A stretch of 14,777 bases of DNA from Pseudomonadota bacterium (GCA_023427125.1 JAEZBP010000449.1:1-14777), one strand, 5' to 3'; counted from the stretch's first letter, positions 5,500 to 14,299 are shown. Numbers and translations are program-made. The notes: generated by a model not told the origin, from the sequence alone.

Positions 5500-7281
5500 A
5501 TGGCGGACACGATCGTTCACCGCCTGCTCGAGCAGGCGAAGAAGCGCCCCGACGCGCCGGCGTACCTCGTCAAGCGCAACGCGGTGTGGCACGCGTCGAG
5601 CTTTCGCGAGTACGGCGAGGAGGTCGAGCGCGTCGCGCGCGCGCTGATCGACCTCGGCTTCGAGCGGGGCGCGCGCAGCTGCATCCTCGGCTTCAACCGG
5701 CCGGAGTGGGTGATCTTCGATCTCGCGACGATGGCCGCGGGCGGCGCGCCGGCGGGCATCTACACGACCTGCTCGCCCGAGGAGGTCGCGTACATCCTCA
5801 ACCACTCCGAGGCGCCGGTGATCCTCGTCGAGAACGAGGAGCAGTGGAAGAAGGTGCAGGAGAAGCGGGACGAGCTCCCGCACCTGCGCCACGTCGTGAC
5901 CATGAAGGGCGTCGAGATCGACGATCCCATGGTGCTCACGTGGGAGGCGTTCCTCGCGCGCGGCGACGACAGCAAGAAGGCCGAGCTCGCCGCGCGCATC
6001 GACGCGCTGGCCGACGACGGCCCCGCGACGCTGATCTACACCTCCGGCACCACCGGCCCGCCCAAGGCGGTGATGCTCTCGCACCAGAACCTCGCCTGGA
6101 CCTCGCGCATCCTCGCGCAGACGGCCAGCATCGAGCCCGGCGCGCGCATCCTCAGCTACCTGCCGCTCTCGCACATCGCCGAGCAGATGGCGTCGATCCA
6201 CGGCCCGGTGACGGTCGGCGGCACCGTCTACTACGCCGAGTCGCTCGACAAGATCGCCGACAACATCAAGGACTGCCGCCCCACGCTCTTCTTCGGCGTG
6301 CCGCGCATCTGGGAGAAGTTCCACGCGGCGGTGGCCGGCAAGCTCGAGCAGGCCACCGGGGTGAAGGCCAAGCTCGTCGCGTGGGCGCGCGGCGTGGCCA
6401 CGCGCGCCAACGAGCTGAAGAACCGGGGCGAGGAGCCGGCGGGGATGCTCGCGCTCCAGTACTCGCTCGCCAAGAAGCTCGTCTTCTCGAAGCTGAAGGC
6501 CGCGCTCGGCCTCGACGCCGCCCGCACCCTGATCAGCGGCGCGGCGCCGATCAGCAAGGAGGTCATCGAGTTCTTCGCGAGCCTCGACCTCGTGGTGCAG
6601 GAGATCTACGGGCAGTCGGAGGGCAGCGGGCCGACCTCGTTCAACCTGACGGGGCGCACGCTCTTCGGGAGCGTGGGGCCCGCGCTCCCCGGCGTCGACG
6701 TGAAGATCGCGGAGGACGGCGAGATCATCTTCAAGGGCCCCAACGTCTTCCTCGGCTACTTCAAGGACGAGGAGGCGACCCGCGAGACGATCGACCGAGA
6801 CGGCTGGCTCCACTCCGGCGACCTCGGCCGCTTCGATGACGAGGGCTACCTCCACATCACGGGCCGCAAGAAGGACATCATCATCACCGCCGGCGGCAAG
6901 AACATCACGCCCAAGAACATCGAGTCCGGCATCAAGAACCACCCGCTCGTGCACGAGGCGGTGGTCATCGGCGACCGGCGCAAGTTCCTCACCGCGCTGA
7001 TCTCGCCCGACCTCGAGGCGGTCGAGAAGTTCATGAAGGAGCGGGGCCTCAGCGGGCCGGTGGACCGGTGCAGGGAGGTCCACGACTCGATCTGGGAGAC
7101 GGTCGAGGAGGTCAACAAGAAGCTCGCGCGGGTCGAGCAGGTGAAGAAGATCAAGATCCTCTCGCGCCCGCTGAGCATCGAGACGGGGGAGCTCACGCCC
7201 ACGCTCAAGGTGAAGCGCAGCAAGGTGAGCGAGCACTTCGCGTCGGACATCGAGGCGATGTACGCCGACGCGGCCGCGTAA
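5500..7281 (+). CDS. Long-chain acyl-CoA synthetase (AMP-forming)
   Basis: A 593-residue ANL-superfamily enzyme that activates long-chain fatty acids with ATP and CoA. Motifs in order: TSGTTGPPK at 181-189 (ATP loop), SYLPLSHIAEQ, a long insert typical of the long-chain family, GQSEGSGPTSFN (adenine binding), LHSGDLG with Asp441, GRKKDIIITAGGKNITPKNIE (hinge), and LTPTLKVKR with Lys570 as the C-terminal catalytic lysine. The length and the LTPTLK ending match the FadD15-like bacterial long-chain group rather than acetyl-CoA synthetase or an NRPS domain. ATG 5500 is preceded by GGAGGG at 5491. It is followed after 7 bp by a transporter gene, so they are likely co-transcribed. It could supply acyl-CoA to the FadI/FadJ enzymes encoded further along on the other strand; that link is inference. 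Confidence 0.93.
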   Translation: MADTIVHRLLEQAKKRPDAPAYLVKRNAVWHASSFREYGEEVERVARALIDLGFERGARSCILGFNRPEWVIFDLATMAAGGAPAGIYTTCSPEEVAYILNHSEAPVILVENEEQWKKVQEKRDELPHLRHVVTMKGVEIDDPMVLTWEAFLARGDDSKKAELAARIDALADDGPATLIYTSGTTGPPKAVMLSHQNLAWTSRILAQTASIEPGARILSYLPLSHIAEQMASIHGPVTVGGTVYYAESLDKIADNIKDCRPTLFFGVPRIWEKFHAAVAGKLEQATGVKAKLVAWARGVATRANELKNRGEEPAGMLALQYSLAKKLVFSKLKAALGLDAARTLISGAAPISKEVIEFFASLDLVVQEIYGQSEGSGPTSFNLTGRTLFGSVGPALPGVDVKIAEDGEIIFKGPNVFLGYFKDEEATRETIDRDGWLHSGDLGRFDDEGYLHITGRKKDIIITAGGKNITPKNIESGIKNHPLVHEAVVIGDRRKFLTALISPDLEAVEKFMKERGLSGPVDRCREVHDSIWETVEEVNKKLARVEQVKKIKILSRPLSIETGELTPTLKVKRSKVSEHFASDIEAMYADAAA

Positions 7282-7288
7282 GGATCGC

Positions 7289-8833
7289 TTGAGCCGCGCG
7301 CTCCCGGTCCTCGCGCTCCTCGTCGCGTTCGCCGCCTCGCCGGCGAGCGCGCAGGAGCCGGGCGCGGACGCGCGCGGAGCCGCGATCGACTCGACCGAGA
7401 CGGCGGGCGCGGAGCCGGTCGTCCGCGTGCGCCAGCTCGTCCCGGAGGCGGTCCCGTGGTGGCAGCGGGCCGTGAGCTTCCTCGGGATCTTCGTCATGGT
7501 CGCGATCGCGTGGGCGATGTCGTCCGATCGCCGCCGCTTCCCGTGGCGGATCGTGGCGGTCGGGATCGGTCTCCAGCTCGTCTTCGGGCTCTTCGTCTTG
7601 AAGACCGAGGCCGGGCTCATGCTCTTCTCGTTCCTCAACGACGTCGTCACGCGGATGCTGCAGTTCACCGAGGACGGCTCGCGCTTTCTCTTCGGCAACT
7701 ATCTCGATCGCGAGTTCACCGTCGCGCTCAACGTCCTCCCCACGATCATCTTCTTCTCATCGCTGATGAGCGTGCTCTATCACCTCGGGCTGATGCAGCG
7801 CGTCGTCTCCGGCGTCGCCTGGGTCATGCAGCACACGCTGAAGACGTCGGGGGCCGAGACCCTCTCGGCGGCGGCCAACATCTTCGTGGGCCAGACCGAG
7901 GCGCCGCTCGTCGTGAAGCCCTTCGTCTCGACGATGACCCGCTCGGAGCTGATGTCGGTGATGTCCGGCGGGTTCGCCACCGTCGCGGGCGGCGTGCTCG
8001 CCGCCTACGTCGGGATGCTCTCGGGCTCCTTCCCCGACATCGCCGGCCACCTGATCGCGGCGAGCGTGCTCAGCGCGCCGGCCGCCTTGTTGATCGCGAA
8101 GGTGATGGTGCCGGAGACGGAGACCCCGGTGAGCGCCGGCACCCTCGAGATGACGAAGGAGCGCCCCCACGCGAACCTGCTCGACGCGGCGGCCGGAGGC
8201 GCGGCCGACGGGCTCAAGCTCGCGCTGAACGTGGGCGCGATGCTGCTCGCGTTCCTCGCGCTGGTGGCGATGGTCAACTACGTCATCGGCCTCCCCTCGC
8301 TCTGGCACAACGAGTCGACGTGGGAGGCGCTGCGCGCCGCGATCGAGCGGGCCGGCCAGCCGATCCCGGAGGGCTGCGCGAGCCCGGCGGGCGCCGAGGG
8401 CTTCTACTCGTGCATCGAGCGGGGGCTCGCCGTGCATCCGGGCGACTTCACGGCGTGGCGGCCGTGGTCGCTCGAGCGCGTGCTCGGCTACGCGTTCTGG
8501 CCGATCGCGTTCGCGATGGGCGTGCCGATCGACGACTGCGCGGCGGTGGCCGCCCTGCTCGGCGAGAAGCTCGTGCTGAACGAGTTCGTCGCCTACCTCG
8601 ATCTCGCGAGCCAGCTCCAGGGCGGCGGCGCGCTCAGCCACCGCGCGGTGGTCATCACCACGTACGCGCTCTGCGGCTTCGCCAACCTCGGCTCGATCGC
8701 CATCCAGATCGGCGGCATCGGCGGCATCGCCCCCGAGCGGCGCCCGGAGCTCGCGCGCCTCGGCCTGCGCGCGATGATCGCGGGGACGCTCGCCGCGAAC
8801 ATGACGGCGTGCGTCGCCGGCGTATTGGTTTGA
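7289..8833 (+). CDS. Concentrative nucleoside transporter (CNT/NupC family) with signal peptide and loop insert
   Basis: A 514-residue inner-membrane protein for cation-coupled nucleoside uptake. The family signatures are clear: SGAETLSAAANIFVGQTEAPL (split; GQTEAPL at 201-207, substrate and ion site) and GEKLVLNEFVAYLD (Asn431, Glu432). Many hydrophobic segments lie between them. Two features are unusual. First, the start is TTG, with AGGA 5 bp upstream, and it encodes what looks like a cleavable signal peptide (MSRALPVLALLVAFAASPAS, then AQ) and a polar stretch before the first membrane helix. Second, residues about 337-393 are an extra hydrophilic loop with Cys363 and Cys375, where typical family members go almost directly to the next helix. 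The loop could be periplasmic and disulfide-bonded. It lies 7 bp after the acyl-CoA synthetase and its stop is 7 bp from the convergent gene's stop. Confidence 0.9.
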   Translation: MSRALPVLALLVAFAASPASAQEPGADARGAAIDSTETAGAEPVVRVRQLVPEAVPWWQRAVSFLGIFVMVAIAWAMSSDRRRFPWRIVAVGIGLQLVFGLFVLKTEAGLMLFSFLNDVVTRMLQFTEDGSRFLFGNYLDREFTVALNVLPTIIFFSSLMSVLYHLGLMQRVVSGVAWVMQHTLKTSGAETLSAAANIFVGQTEAPLVVKPFVSTMTRSELMSVMSGGFATVAGGVLAAYVGMLSGSFPDIAGHLIAASVLSAPAALLIAKVMVPETETPVSAGTLEMTKERPHANLLDAAAGGAADGLKLALNVGAMLLAFLALVAMVNYVIGLPSLWHNESTWEALRAAIERAGQPIPEGCASPAGAEGFYSCIERGLAVHPGDFTAWRPWSLERVLGYAFWPIAFAMGVPIDDCAAVAALLGEKLVLNEFVAYLDLASQLQGGGALSHRAVVITTYALCGFANLGSIAIQIGGIGGIAPERRPELARLGLRAMIAGTLAANMTACVAGVLV

Positions 8834-8840
8834 GCTCGCT

Positions 8841-9920
8841 TCAGCGGCCCGGCGGCAGGAGCCTCGTGCCGCCGCTGGCGCTGCCCTCGAGCGGGCGGTG
8901 GAGGACGACCTTCTCGCCCTCCGCGCGGCCGAGCGCGTGCGCCGCGAAGCGCGAGGTGCTCGAGCGGCCCGCGGCGCGCACGCGGGGGTGGCGCTTCTTG
9001 AAGAAGGCCGCGAGCGCCGGGTCGCCGACCCACACGAGGCCTGCGCCCGCGTGCTCGCGCCTCGCACCGTCGAGCTTCGCCATGAAGCCGCTCACCACGC
9101 CCACCATGAACGCGGATCGATCGCCGGGGCGCAGGCCGGGCCGGAGCGCGCGCGCTTCCTTCCACAGCCGCTCGGTCGTGGCCATCAGGAACGCGTGGAC
9201 GTACTCCGCCATCGCGACGTTCTCGGGCGTCCCGCAGATCTCGAGGACGCTCTCGCTGCGGCACGTGCGCGGGACGTACACGTGCGTCCAGATCACCTCG
9301 ACGAAGAAGTGCTTGCCGAGCAGGCCGCCGATCATGCTCTCGGCGGTGTTCTTGCGGAGCCGCGGGGTGCCGAGCTGGCGGATGACGAAGCGCCGCTCGC
9401 CCAGATCGCCCGCGAGCTGGTGCTTGAGCATGAGCTCCTGCGCGCGCCGCATCGCGAGCTCGGCCTCGTGCTGGTTCTGGCTGCCGGCGAGCGCGAGGAG
9501 CTTGCGCACCTTCTCGATGATCCGCGCGCTCGGCGAGTCCGCCTCACCGGCCTCCGGCTGCCCGAACGCGCGCGGATCGATCGCGCGCTCGGCGCACACG
9601 CGCCGGAACGTCGGGCCGTGCGGCGGCTCGTGCTCGACGCCGAGCACCTCGTGGACGAACTGATGCGCGAGCTCGTGCCGCAGCACCTCGACGACCTCGC
9701 CCCAAGGCCGCTCGAAGACCAGCGGGCGCGAGAGCTCGATGGTGCGCTCGGCGGCGATCCAGCGGCCGAGCACGCCCGCGTCGGTCAGGCGGAGCGCCGC
9801 CGGCTTCAGACGATCTTGGAAGAGCTCGCGACCCGACAGGAGCGCCTCCACGCGGAGCGCATGGAGCAGCGGAGTCTCGAGCTCGGCCCACGCGCCGGCG
9901 TCTGGCTTCCTCCTCGGCAT
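8841..9920 (-). CDS. SprT-like metalloprotease domain fused to DUF2786
   Basis: A 359-residue two-part protein. Residues about 15-110 are SprT-like: VLRHELAHQFVHE contains the zinc motif H82-E83-L-A-H86, and PHGPTF (His101) supplies the probable third ligand. Residues about 133-175 match DUF2786 (IIEKVRKLLALAGSQNQHEA, then ELAMRRAQELMLKHQL). A further conserved region runs to about 290 (LGKHFFVEVIW, EICGTPENVAMAEYVHAFL). The tail is Arg/Gly-rich and probably disordered. SprT domains in eukaryotes (Spartan) cleave DNA-protein crosslinks; the bacterial role is less clear and DUF2786 has no established function. ATG 9920 has GAGGG at good spacing. It starts 10 bp after the methyltransferase stop, so the two are likely co-transcribed. 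Confidence 0.88.
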   Translation of the reverse strand: MPRRKPDAGAWAELETPLLHALRVEALLSGRELFQDRLKPAALRLTDAGVLGRWIAAERTIELSRPLVFERPWGEVVEVLRHELAHQFVHEVLGVEHEPPHGPTFRRVCAERAIDPRAFGQPEAGEADSPSARIIEKVRKLLALAGSQNQHEAELAMRRAQELMLKHQLAGDLGERRFVIRQLGTPRLRKNTAESMIGGLLGKHFFVEVIWTHVYVPRTCRSESVLEICGTPENVAMAEYVHAFLMATTERLWKEARALRPGLRPGDRSAFMVGVVSGFMAKLDGARREHAGAGLVWVGDPALAAFFKKRHPRVRAAGRSSTSRFAAHALGRAEGEKVVLHRPLEGSASGGTRLLPPGR

Positions 9921-9930
9921 GCGTGGACCC

Positions 9931-10551
9931 TCAACGCCGAGTCGAGGGCTGCGCCGGGACCGAGCGGCGGCGCGCGCGGCACAGCCAGCCGGCGGCGCGC
10001 TCCGGCTCCTGCGGGCTGAACGGGATCGCCCTGATCTCGACGACGGAGAGGTGCGGCTCGATCGCCTCGGCGAGGTCGCGCACCGTGCGGCGCGGCGGCC
10101 CTTCTTCGCGAGGCGGCCCTTCGGTGCTGCCGATCAGGCTGAGCCACTCGCCCGCCGGGGCCAGCGCGGCGGCGACCCGCTCGGCGAAGCGAGCGCGCTG
10201 CGCCGGCTCGTCGAAGACGTGGAAGCAGCCACGATCGAAGACGAGATCGAAGAGAGGCTCGCCCAGCTCCGCGCCCAAGAAGTCGAAGACCTCGAAGCGG
10301 CACGCGAGCGGCTCGTCCCCCTGCTTGGCGCGCGCCTTCTCGATCGCGCGAGGCGAGACGTCGACGCCGAGCACGTCGAAGCCCCGGCGCGCCAGCCAGA
10401 GCGCGTTGGTCCCCGTGCCGCAGCCGACGTCGAGCGCCCGACCGCGCGCCTCGCTGGCGAGCACATGCTGCACGAGCCAGGGGTCCGGCTGGCCGCTGTC
10501 CCAGGGCAGGTCGCCCCCCTCGTAGCGCGCGTTCCAATCGATGGTGGTCAT
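9931..10551 (-). CDS. Class I SAM-dependent methyltransferase, thiopurine-methyltransferase-like
   Basis: A 206-residue Rossmann-fold methyltransferase. The N-terminus MTTIDWNARYEGGDLPWDSG and the following PDPWL resemble thiopurine/TehB-like small-molecule methyltransferases. SAM-binding motif I is ALDVGCGTGTNALWLARRG (Asp41-Gly47). The acidic residue ending strand 2 is in VLGVDVSP, and FDLVFDRGCFHVFD is the motif IV region. The C-terminal CRARRRSVPAQP tail is basic. The substrate cannot be told from sequence. I start at ATG 10551, which has GAGGAGG about 6 bp upstream; a start 30 bp earlier lacks such a site. It lies 76 bp after the fadJ-like stop, with no clear terminator between, so it may be a distal operon gene. 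Confidence 0.88.
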   Translation of the reverse strand: MTTIDWNARYEGGDLPWDSGQPDPWLVQHVLASEARGRALDVGCGTGTNALWLARRGFDVLGVDVSPRAIEKARAKQGDEPLACRFEVFDFLGAELGEPLFDLVFDRGCFHVFDEPAQRARFAERVAAALAPAGEWLSLIGSTEGPPREEGPPRRTVRDLAEAIEPHLSVVEIRAIPFSPQEPERAAGWLCRARRRSVPAQPSTRR

Positions 10552-10627
10552 CGCAGCCTCCTCGGCTGGCGTGTAGACCATGGAGCGCGGTCGGTCGAGC
10601 GAGGCCGCGCGAGCGACCTCCGATCGA

Positions 10628-12886
10628 TCAGATGCTCGCGGACGCCGCGGGGCGGGTGCCCGGCGGGGCGCGGTGCTTGCCCGGCTCCACGGTGTTGTCG
10701 CCGTAGAACGTCTTGCCGGTCTCGGCCATGTCGAGCAGGACCGGCGCGGGGGCGAAGCGGTTGCCGAGCCGATCGCGGAAGCGCTGCATGCGCCGGACGA
10801 TCTCGCCGGCGCCGACCACGTCGACGTATCGGAAAGGGCCGCCGCGGAAGGGCGGGAAGCCGAGGCCGAAGATCGCGCCGATGTCTCCGTCGCGCGCGCT
10901 CCGCAGGATGCCCTCGCCGAAGCAGAGCGCCGCCTCGTTCACGAACGCGAGCGCGCAGCGCTGCGCGATCTCGTCGTCGGCGAGCTCCTTGTCGGGCTGG
11001 ATGCCGAGGACGGTGTAGACCGTCTCGTCGACCTCCTTCTTCTTCTTCTTGCCTCCGTCGTAGAGATAGAAGCCGCGCTTGTTCTTGCGCCCGTAGCGCT
11101 CGTCGGCGACGAGCTTCTCGAAGCCGGGCGGCGGCTTCATCCGATCGCCGAAGTGGCCGTGGACGATGTGCCCGACCTTCTCCGCGACGTCGATGCCGAC
11201 CTCGTCGAGCAGCGTGATCGGCCCGACCGGGAAGCCCCAGTCGACGAGCGCGCGATCGATGGCGTCGACCGGCACGCCCTCGTTCAGGATGTAGGCCGCC
11301 TCGTTCATCAGCGGGCCGAGGATGCGGCTCGTGTAGAAGCCGACGCCGTCGTTCACCACGATGACCGTCTTGCCCTGCTTCTTGCCGAGCTCGACGCACG
11401 TCGCGGTGACCCAGTCCGCCGTCTTCTCCGTCACGATGATCTCGAGCAGCGGCATCTTCTCGACCGGCGAGAAGTAGTGCATGCCGATCACCGTCTCCGG
11501 GTGGCGCGAGCCCTCGGCGATCTTGGTGATCGGGATCGAGCTCGTGTTCGACGCGAAGATGACGTCCGGCTTGCCGGCGTCCTCGACGTCCTTCAGCACG
11601 CGGTGCTTGATGCCGAGGTCCTCGAAGACCGCCTCGATCACCACCGGGATCGCCTCGAAGCCCGAGTAGTCGACGGTGCCGGTGACGCGCGCCATCCGGA
11701 TCTCGCGGTCCATCTTGGTGATGCGCTTGCGCTCGACCCGCTGGTCGAGGAGCTTCCGGACGTACTTGAGCCCGCCCGCGACGCCCGCCTCGTCGCGGTC
11801 CTTCAGGCGCACCGGGATGCCCGCGCGATCCGCGGTGACGTACGCGATGCCCGCGCCCATCAGCCCGGCGCCGAGCATGCCGACGCGATCGACCTCGCGC
11901 GGCTTCACGCTCGGATCGTCGACGCCGGTCTCCTTCTTCATCGCCGTCGTCGCGAAGAAGATGTTCATCAGCTGCGCGGCCTCCGGGCTCACCACGAGCT
12001 CGCCGAAGGCCTCGGCCTCCGCCTCGCAGCCCTTCTCGAAGCCGTCCTCGAGGCCGGTCTTCACCACGTCGAGGATCCGCTCCTGCGCCGGGTAGTTGCC
12101 GCGCGTCTTCTTGAGGAGCGCCTTCTTCGCCTGATCGAAGACGACCTTGCGGCCGAGCGGGTTCTCCTTGAGCGCCCAGTCCTGGAGCTCGCCCGCGTCC
12201 AGGAGGTCTTTCAGCTTCCTGTCGCGCGGCCCTCCGCGCGCCAGCCAATCCTTGGGCTTTTTACCCGCCTTCTGCGCGAGCTTGAGCGCGTGCTCGGCGG
12301 CGACGTCGACGAGGATCGCCTCCGGCACGACCTCGCTCACGAGGCCGAGCTTCTTCGCCTTGCGGGCGTCGATCTGCTTGCCGGTGAGCAGCATGTCGAG
12401 CGCGCTCTGGATGTCGATCAGCCGCGGGAGGCGCTGGGTGCCGGCGGCCCCGGGCAGGAGCCCGAGCTGGGACTCGGGCAGGCCGAGCTTGGTGCGCGGC
12501 GCGTCGCTGGCCACGCGCGCGTGGCAGGCCAGCGCGACCTCGAGCCCGCCGCCGAGGCACGCGCCGTGGATGGCGGCGACGACCGGCACCCGGAAGTCGG
12601 CGATGCGCGAGAGCGCGCGCTGGCCGGTGCGGCTCATCTCGGCCGCTTCCCGCGCGCTCTTGGCCAACTGCAGCATCTTCACGTCGGCGCCGACGATGAA
12701 GTCCTTCTTGGCGCTCGCGAAGACCACCGCCCTGCACGACGAGTCCTTCTCGATCGCCTCGAAGGTCCGCGCGAAGTCGGCGGCGAAGCTGTCCTTGAGC
12801 GTGTTCACGCTCTCGCCGGGCAGATCCATCCGGACCACGAAGACTCCGTCGGCCCGCTTCTCGATCTTCAGTGCGTCGCTCGCCAT
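10628..12886 (-). CDS. fadJ: Fatty acid oxidation complex alpha subunit (enoyl-CoA hydratase / 3-hydroxyacyl-CoA dehydrogenase)
   Basis: A 752-residue bifunctional enzyme of beta-oxidation. The N-terminal crotonase domain has the oxyanion segments FIVGADVKMLQ and HGACLGGGLEVALACHARVA, with probable catalytic Glu116 and Glu138 (LPESQLGLLPGAAG). The dehydrogenase domain begins near 332 with the NAD loop VGMLGAGLMGAGIAYV (GAGLMG at 339-344). It contains FASNTSSIPI and the catalytic pair His470 (GMHYFSP) and Glu482. A C-terminal dehydrogenase repeat follows, with NDGVGFYTSRILGPLMNEA and GPITLLDEVGIDVA. A run of lysines (GGKKKKKEVDETV) sits in the C-terminal half. Length and domain order match FadB/FadJ. 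ATG 12886 is preceded by GGAGGG, only 11 bp after the thiolase stop. FadJ rather than FadB is inferred from the thiolase-first order and the FadI-like thiolase. Confidence 0.95.
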   Translation of the reverse strand: MASDALKIEKRADGVFVVRMDLPGESVNTLKDSFAADFARTFEAIEKDSSCRAVVFASAKKDFIVGADVKMLQLAKSAREAAEMSRTGQRALSRIADFRVPVVAAIHGACLGGGLEVALACHARVASDAPRTKLGLPESQLGLLPGAAGTQRLPRLIDIQSALDMLLTGKQIDARKAKKLGLVSEVVPEAILVDVAAEHALKLAQKAGKKPKDWLARGGPRDRKLKDLLDAGELQDWALKENPLGRKVVFDQAKKALLKKTRGNYPAQERILDVVKTGLEDGFEKGCEAEAEAFGELVVSPEAAQLMNIFFATTAMKKETGVDDPSVKPREVDRVGMLGAGLMGAGIAYVTADRAGIPVRLKDRDEAGVAGGLKYVRKLLDQRVERKRITKMDREIRMARVTGTVDYSGFEAIPVVIEAVFEDLGIKHRVLKDVEDAGKPDVIFASNTSSIPITKIAEGSRHPETVIGMHYFSPVEKMPLLEIIVTEKTADWVTATCVELGKKQGKTVIVVNDGVGFYTSRILGPLMNEAAYILNEGVPVDAIDRALVDWGFPVGPITLLDEVGIDVAEKVGHIVHGHFGDRMKPPPGFEKLVADERYGRKNKRGFYLYDGGKKKKKEVDETVYTVLGIQPDKELADDEIAQRCALAFVNEAALCFGEGILRSARDGDIGAIFGLGFPPFRGGPFRYVDVVGAGEIVRRMQRFRDRLGNRFAPAPVLLDMAETGKTFYGDNTVEPGKHRAPPGTRPAASASI

Positions 12887-12897
12887 TGCACCCTCCT

Positions 12898-14196
12898 TCA
12901 CGCCGCCTCGAGGACCATCGCCGCGCCGAGGCCGCCGGCCGCGCACGCGGTGCACATCGCGAGCTCGCCGCCGCGGCGCCGCAGCTCGTAGAGCGTCTGC
13001 GTGATCTGCCGCGCGCCGGTGGCCGCGAACGGGTGACCGATCGCGATCGAGCCGCCGTTCACGTTGAGCTTGTCGAAGTCGACCTCGCCGAGCGGCTCGC
13101 TGCGCCCGAGCTCCTCCTCCGCGAAGCGCTTGCTCGCGAAGGCCTGCGTGTTGCTGAGCACCTGCGCCGCGAAGGCCTCGTGCATGTCGATGAGATCGAG
13201 ATCGGAGAGCTTCAGCCCGGCCGCGTCGAGCGCCTTGGGCGCCGCGTAGGCCGGGCCCATCAGCATCTGCCCTGCCGGATCGACCGCGGCGAACGCGAAG
13301 CTCCGGATGTAGCCGAGCGGCGCGAGGCCGAGGGCCTTGGCCTTCTCCTCGCTCATCAAGAGGAGCGCGCTCGCGCCGTCGGTCAGCGGCGAGCTGTTGC
13401 CCGCGGTGATCGTGCCGTGCTTGCGATCGAAGACCGGCTTGAGCTTCGAGTAGCCCTCGATCGACGACTCCTTGCGGACGAGGTTGTCCTCCTTGATCGC
13501 GTCGAAGCTCGGCGGGACGAAGACCTCCATCACCTGCTCGGCGAAGCGGCCCTCGGCCCACGCCTTCGCGGCGCGCGAGTGGCTCATGTGCGCCAGCTCG
13601 TCCTGCTGCGCGCGCGGGATGTGGTTCTCCTTCGCCATCTTCTCGGCGCTCTCGCCCATCGTCAGGCCGGTCGTGTACTCCTTGAGGGCGGGGGGCACCG
13701 GCAACAGGTCCTTGGGCGAGAGGCCCGAGAACGCGGAGAGCCGCTCCTTGAGCGAGCGCGCCTTGTTCGCCTCGATCAGCGCGGCCGCGAGCTTCTTGCT
13801 CACGCCGATCGGCACGTCGGACGCGCTGTCCGCGCCGCCGGCGACGCCGCAGTCGATCATCCCCGTCTCGATCGCCTGCGCGACGTTGACCGCCGACTGA
13901 TAGCTCGTCGCGCACGCGCGAGACACGCTGTAGGCCTCGATGTCGCGGGGCATCCCGGTGAGCAGCACGATCTCGCGCGCGATGTTCGGCGCCTGCAGCG
14001 AGGGCACCACCTGCCCGTAGACCAGCTGCTGGATCTCGTGCGGATCGACGCCGGTTCGCGCGAGCAGCTCGTTCACGACCGTCCTGCCGAGATCGAGCGC
14101 CGCCATGTTGCGATACGCCGTCGCCTGCTTCGCGAACGGAGTGCGCAGCCCACGGACGACGGCTACGCGCGTCGCCTTCCCGTTGCCCTTGGCCAT
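12898..14196 (-). CDS. fadI: Acetyl-CoA acyltransferase (3-ketoacyl-CoA thiolase, FadI type)
   Basis: A 432-residue thiolase that performs the last step of beta-oxidation, releasing acetyl-CoA. Catalytic residues are visible: Cys95 in [15 protein letters not shown], His388 in [16 protein letters not shown], and Cys418 in [14 protein letters not shown]. The long middle loop ([20 protein letters not shown]) and the spacing of the three residues closely match E. coli FadI (about 436 residues), not the shorter FadA. ATG 14196 has GGGAGGA at proper distance. It is the first gene of the fadI-fadJ pair; the two proteins are expected to form the beta-oxidation complex. Confidence 0.95.
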   Translation of the reverse strand: MAKGNGKATRVAVVRGLRTPFAKQATAYRNMAALDLGRTVVNELLARTGVDPHEIQQLVYGQVVPSLQAPNIAREIVLLTGMPRDIEAYSVSRACATSYQSAVNVAQAIETGMIDCGVAGGADSASDVPIGVSKKLAAALIEANKARSLKERLSAFSGLSPKDLLPVPPALKEYTTGLTMGESAEKMAKENHIPRAQQDELAHMSHSRAAKAWAEGRFAEQVMEVFVPPSFDAIKEDNLVRKESSIEGYSKLKPVFDRKHGTITAGNSSPLTDGASALLLMSEEKAKALGLAPLGYIRSFAFAAVDPAGQMLMGPAYAAPKALDAAGLKLSDLDLIDMHEAFAAQVLSNTQAFASKRFAEEELGRSEPLGEVDFDKLNVNGGSIAIGHPFAATGARQITQTLYELRRRGGELAMCTACAAGGLGAAMVLEAA

Positions 14197-14214
14197 GGAG
14201 ATCCTCCCGCGTTC

Positions 14215-14230
14215 CTGAACCGCGATTCAG
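14215..14230. promoter_or_regulatory. 16-bp imperfect palindrome at the predicted fadI transcription start: candidate operator
   Basis: On the minus strand CTGAATCG-CGGTTCAG matches its own reverse complement at 7 of 8 positions per arm. It spans about +1 to +14 from the promoter predicted at 14235-14263, and ends 18 bp before the fadI ATG. TetR-family fatty-acid regulators (FadR of Bacillus, PsrA, FadP) bind palindromes of this size in such positions. The regulator is unknown here. Confidence 0.45.
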
Positions 14231-14234
14231 CGGT

Positions 14235-14263
14235 GGCCTAGGACACATGACGCAGCGTGTCAA
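14235..14263 (-). promoter_or_regulatory. Putative promoter of the fadI-fadJ operon
   Basis: On the minus strand a perfect -35 TTGACA (14258-14263) is followed by a 17-bp spacer and TAGGCC (14235-14240) as a weak -10. The predicted start is about 14228. The exact -35 and spacing support it; the poor -10 lowers confidence. Confidence 0.5.
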
Positions 14264-14285
14264 GGCGTAGCCAGGGCGCATTCGC

Positions 14286-14299
14286 TTGACGTCTAGACG
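14286..14299. promoter_or_regulatory. TTGAC element with an adjacent perfect 10-bp palindrome upstream of the MoaD-MoaE gene
   Basis: TTGACG (14286-14291) overlaps the start of the palindrome CGTCTAGACG (14290-14299), which lies 20 bp before the moaD-moaE ATG. TTGAC could be a -35, but no good -10 follows at 16-18 bp. The palindrome may be an operator or chance. Confidence 0.3.

Noticed and set aside
4111..7698. A 1195-residue open frame on the minus strand, antisense to the lipoprotein, acyl-CoA synthetase and transporter genes
   Set aside because: It is low-complexity Arg/Ala-rich protein typical of antisense frames in GC-rich DNA, and it runs through the tRNA-Ser(UGA) gene. The + strand genes carry clear family motifs.
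10580..12991. An 803-residue + strand open frame opposite the fadJ-like gene
   Set aside because: Its composition (Arg, Asp, Val, His rich) reflects antisense codon bias. No start context or recognisable domain was seen, while the minus strand encodes a full FadJ.
12871..14241. A 456-residue + strand open frame opposite the thiolase
   Set aside because: Same antisense artefact; the minus strand has all thiolase catalytic residues in order.
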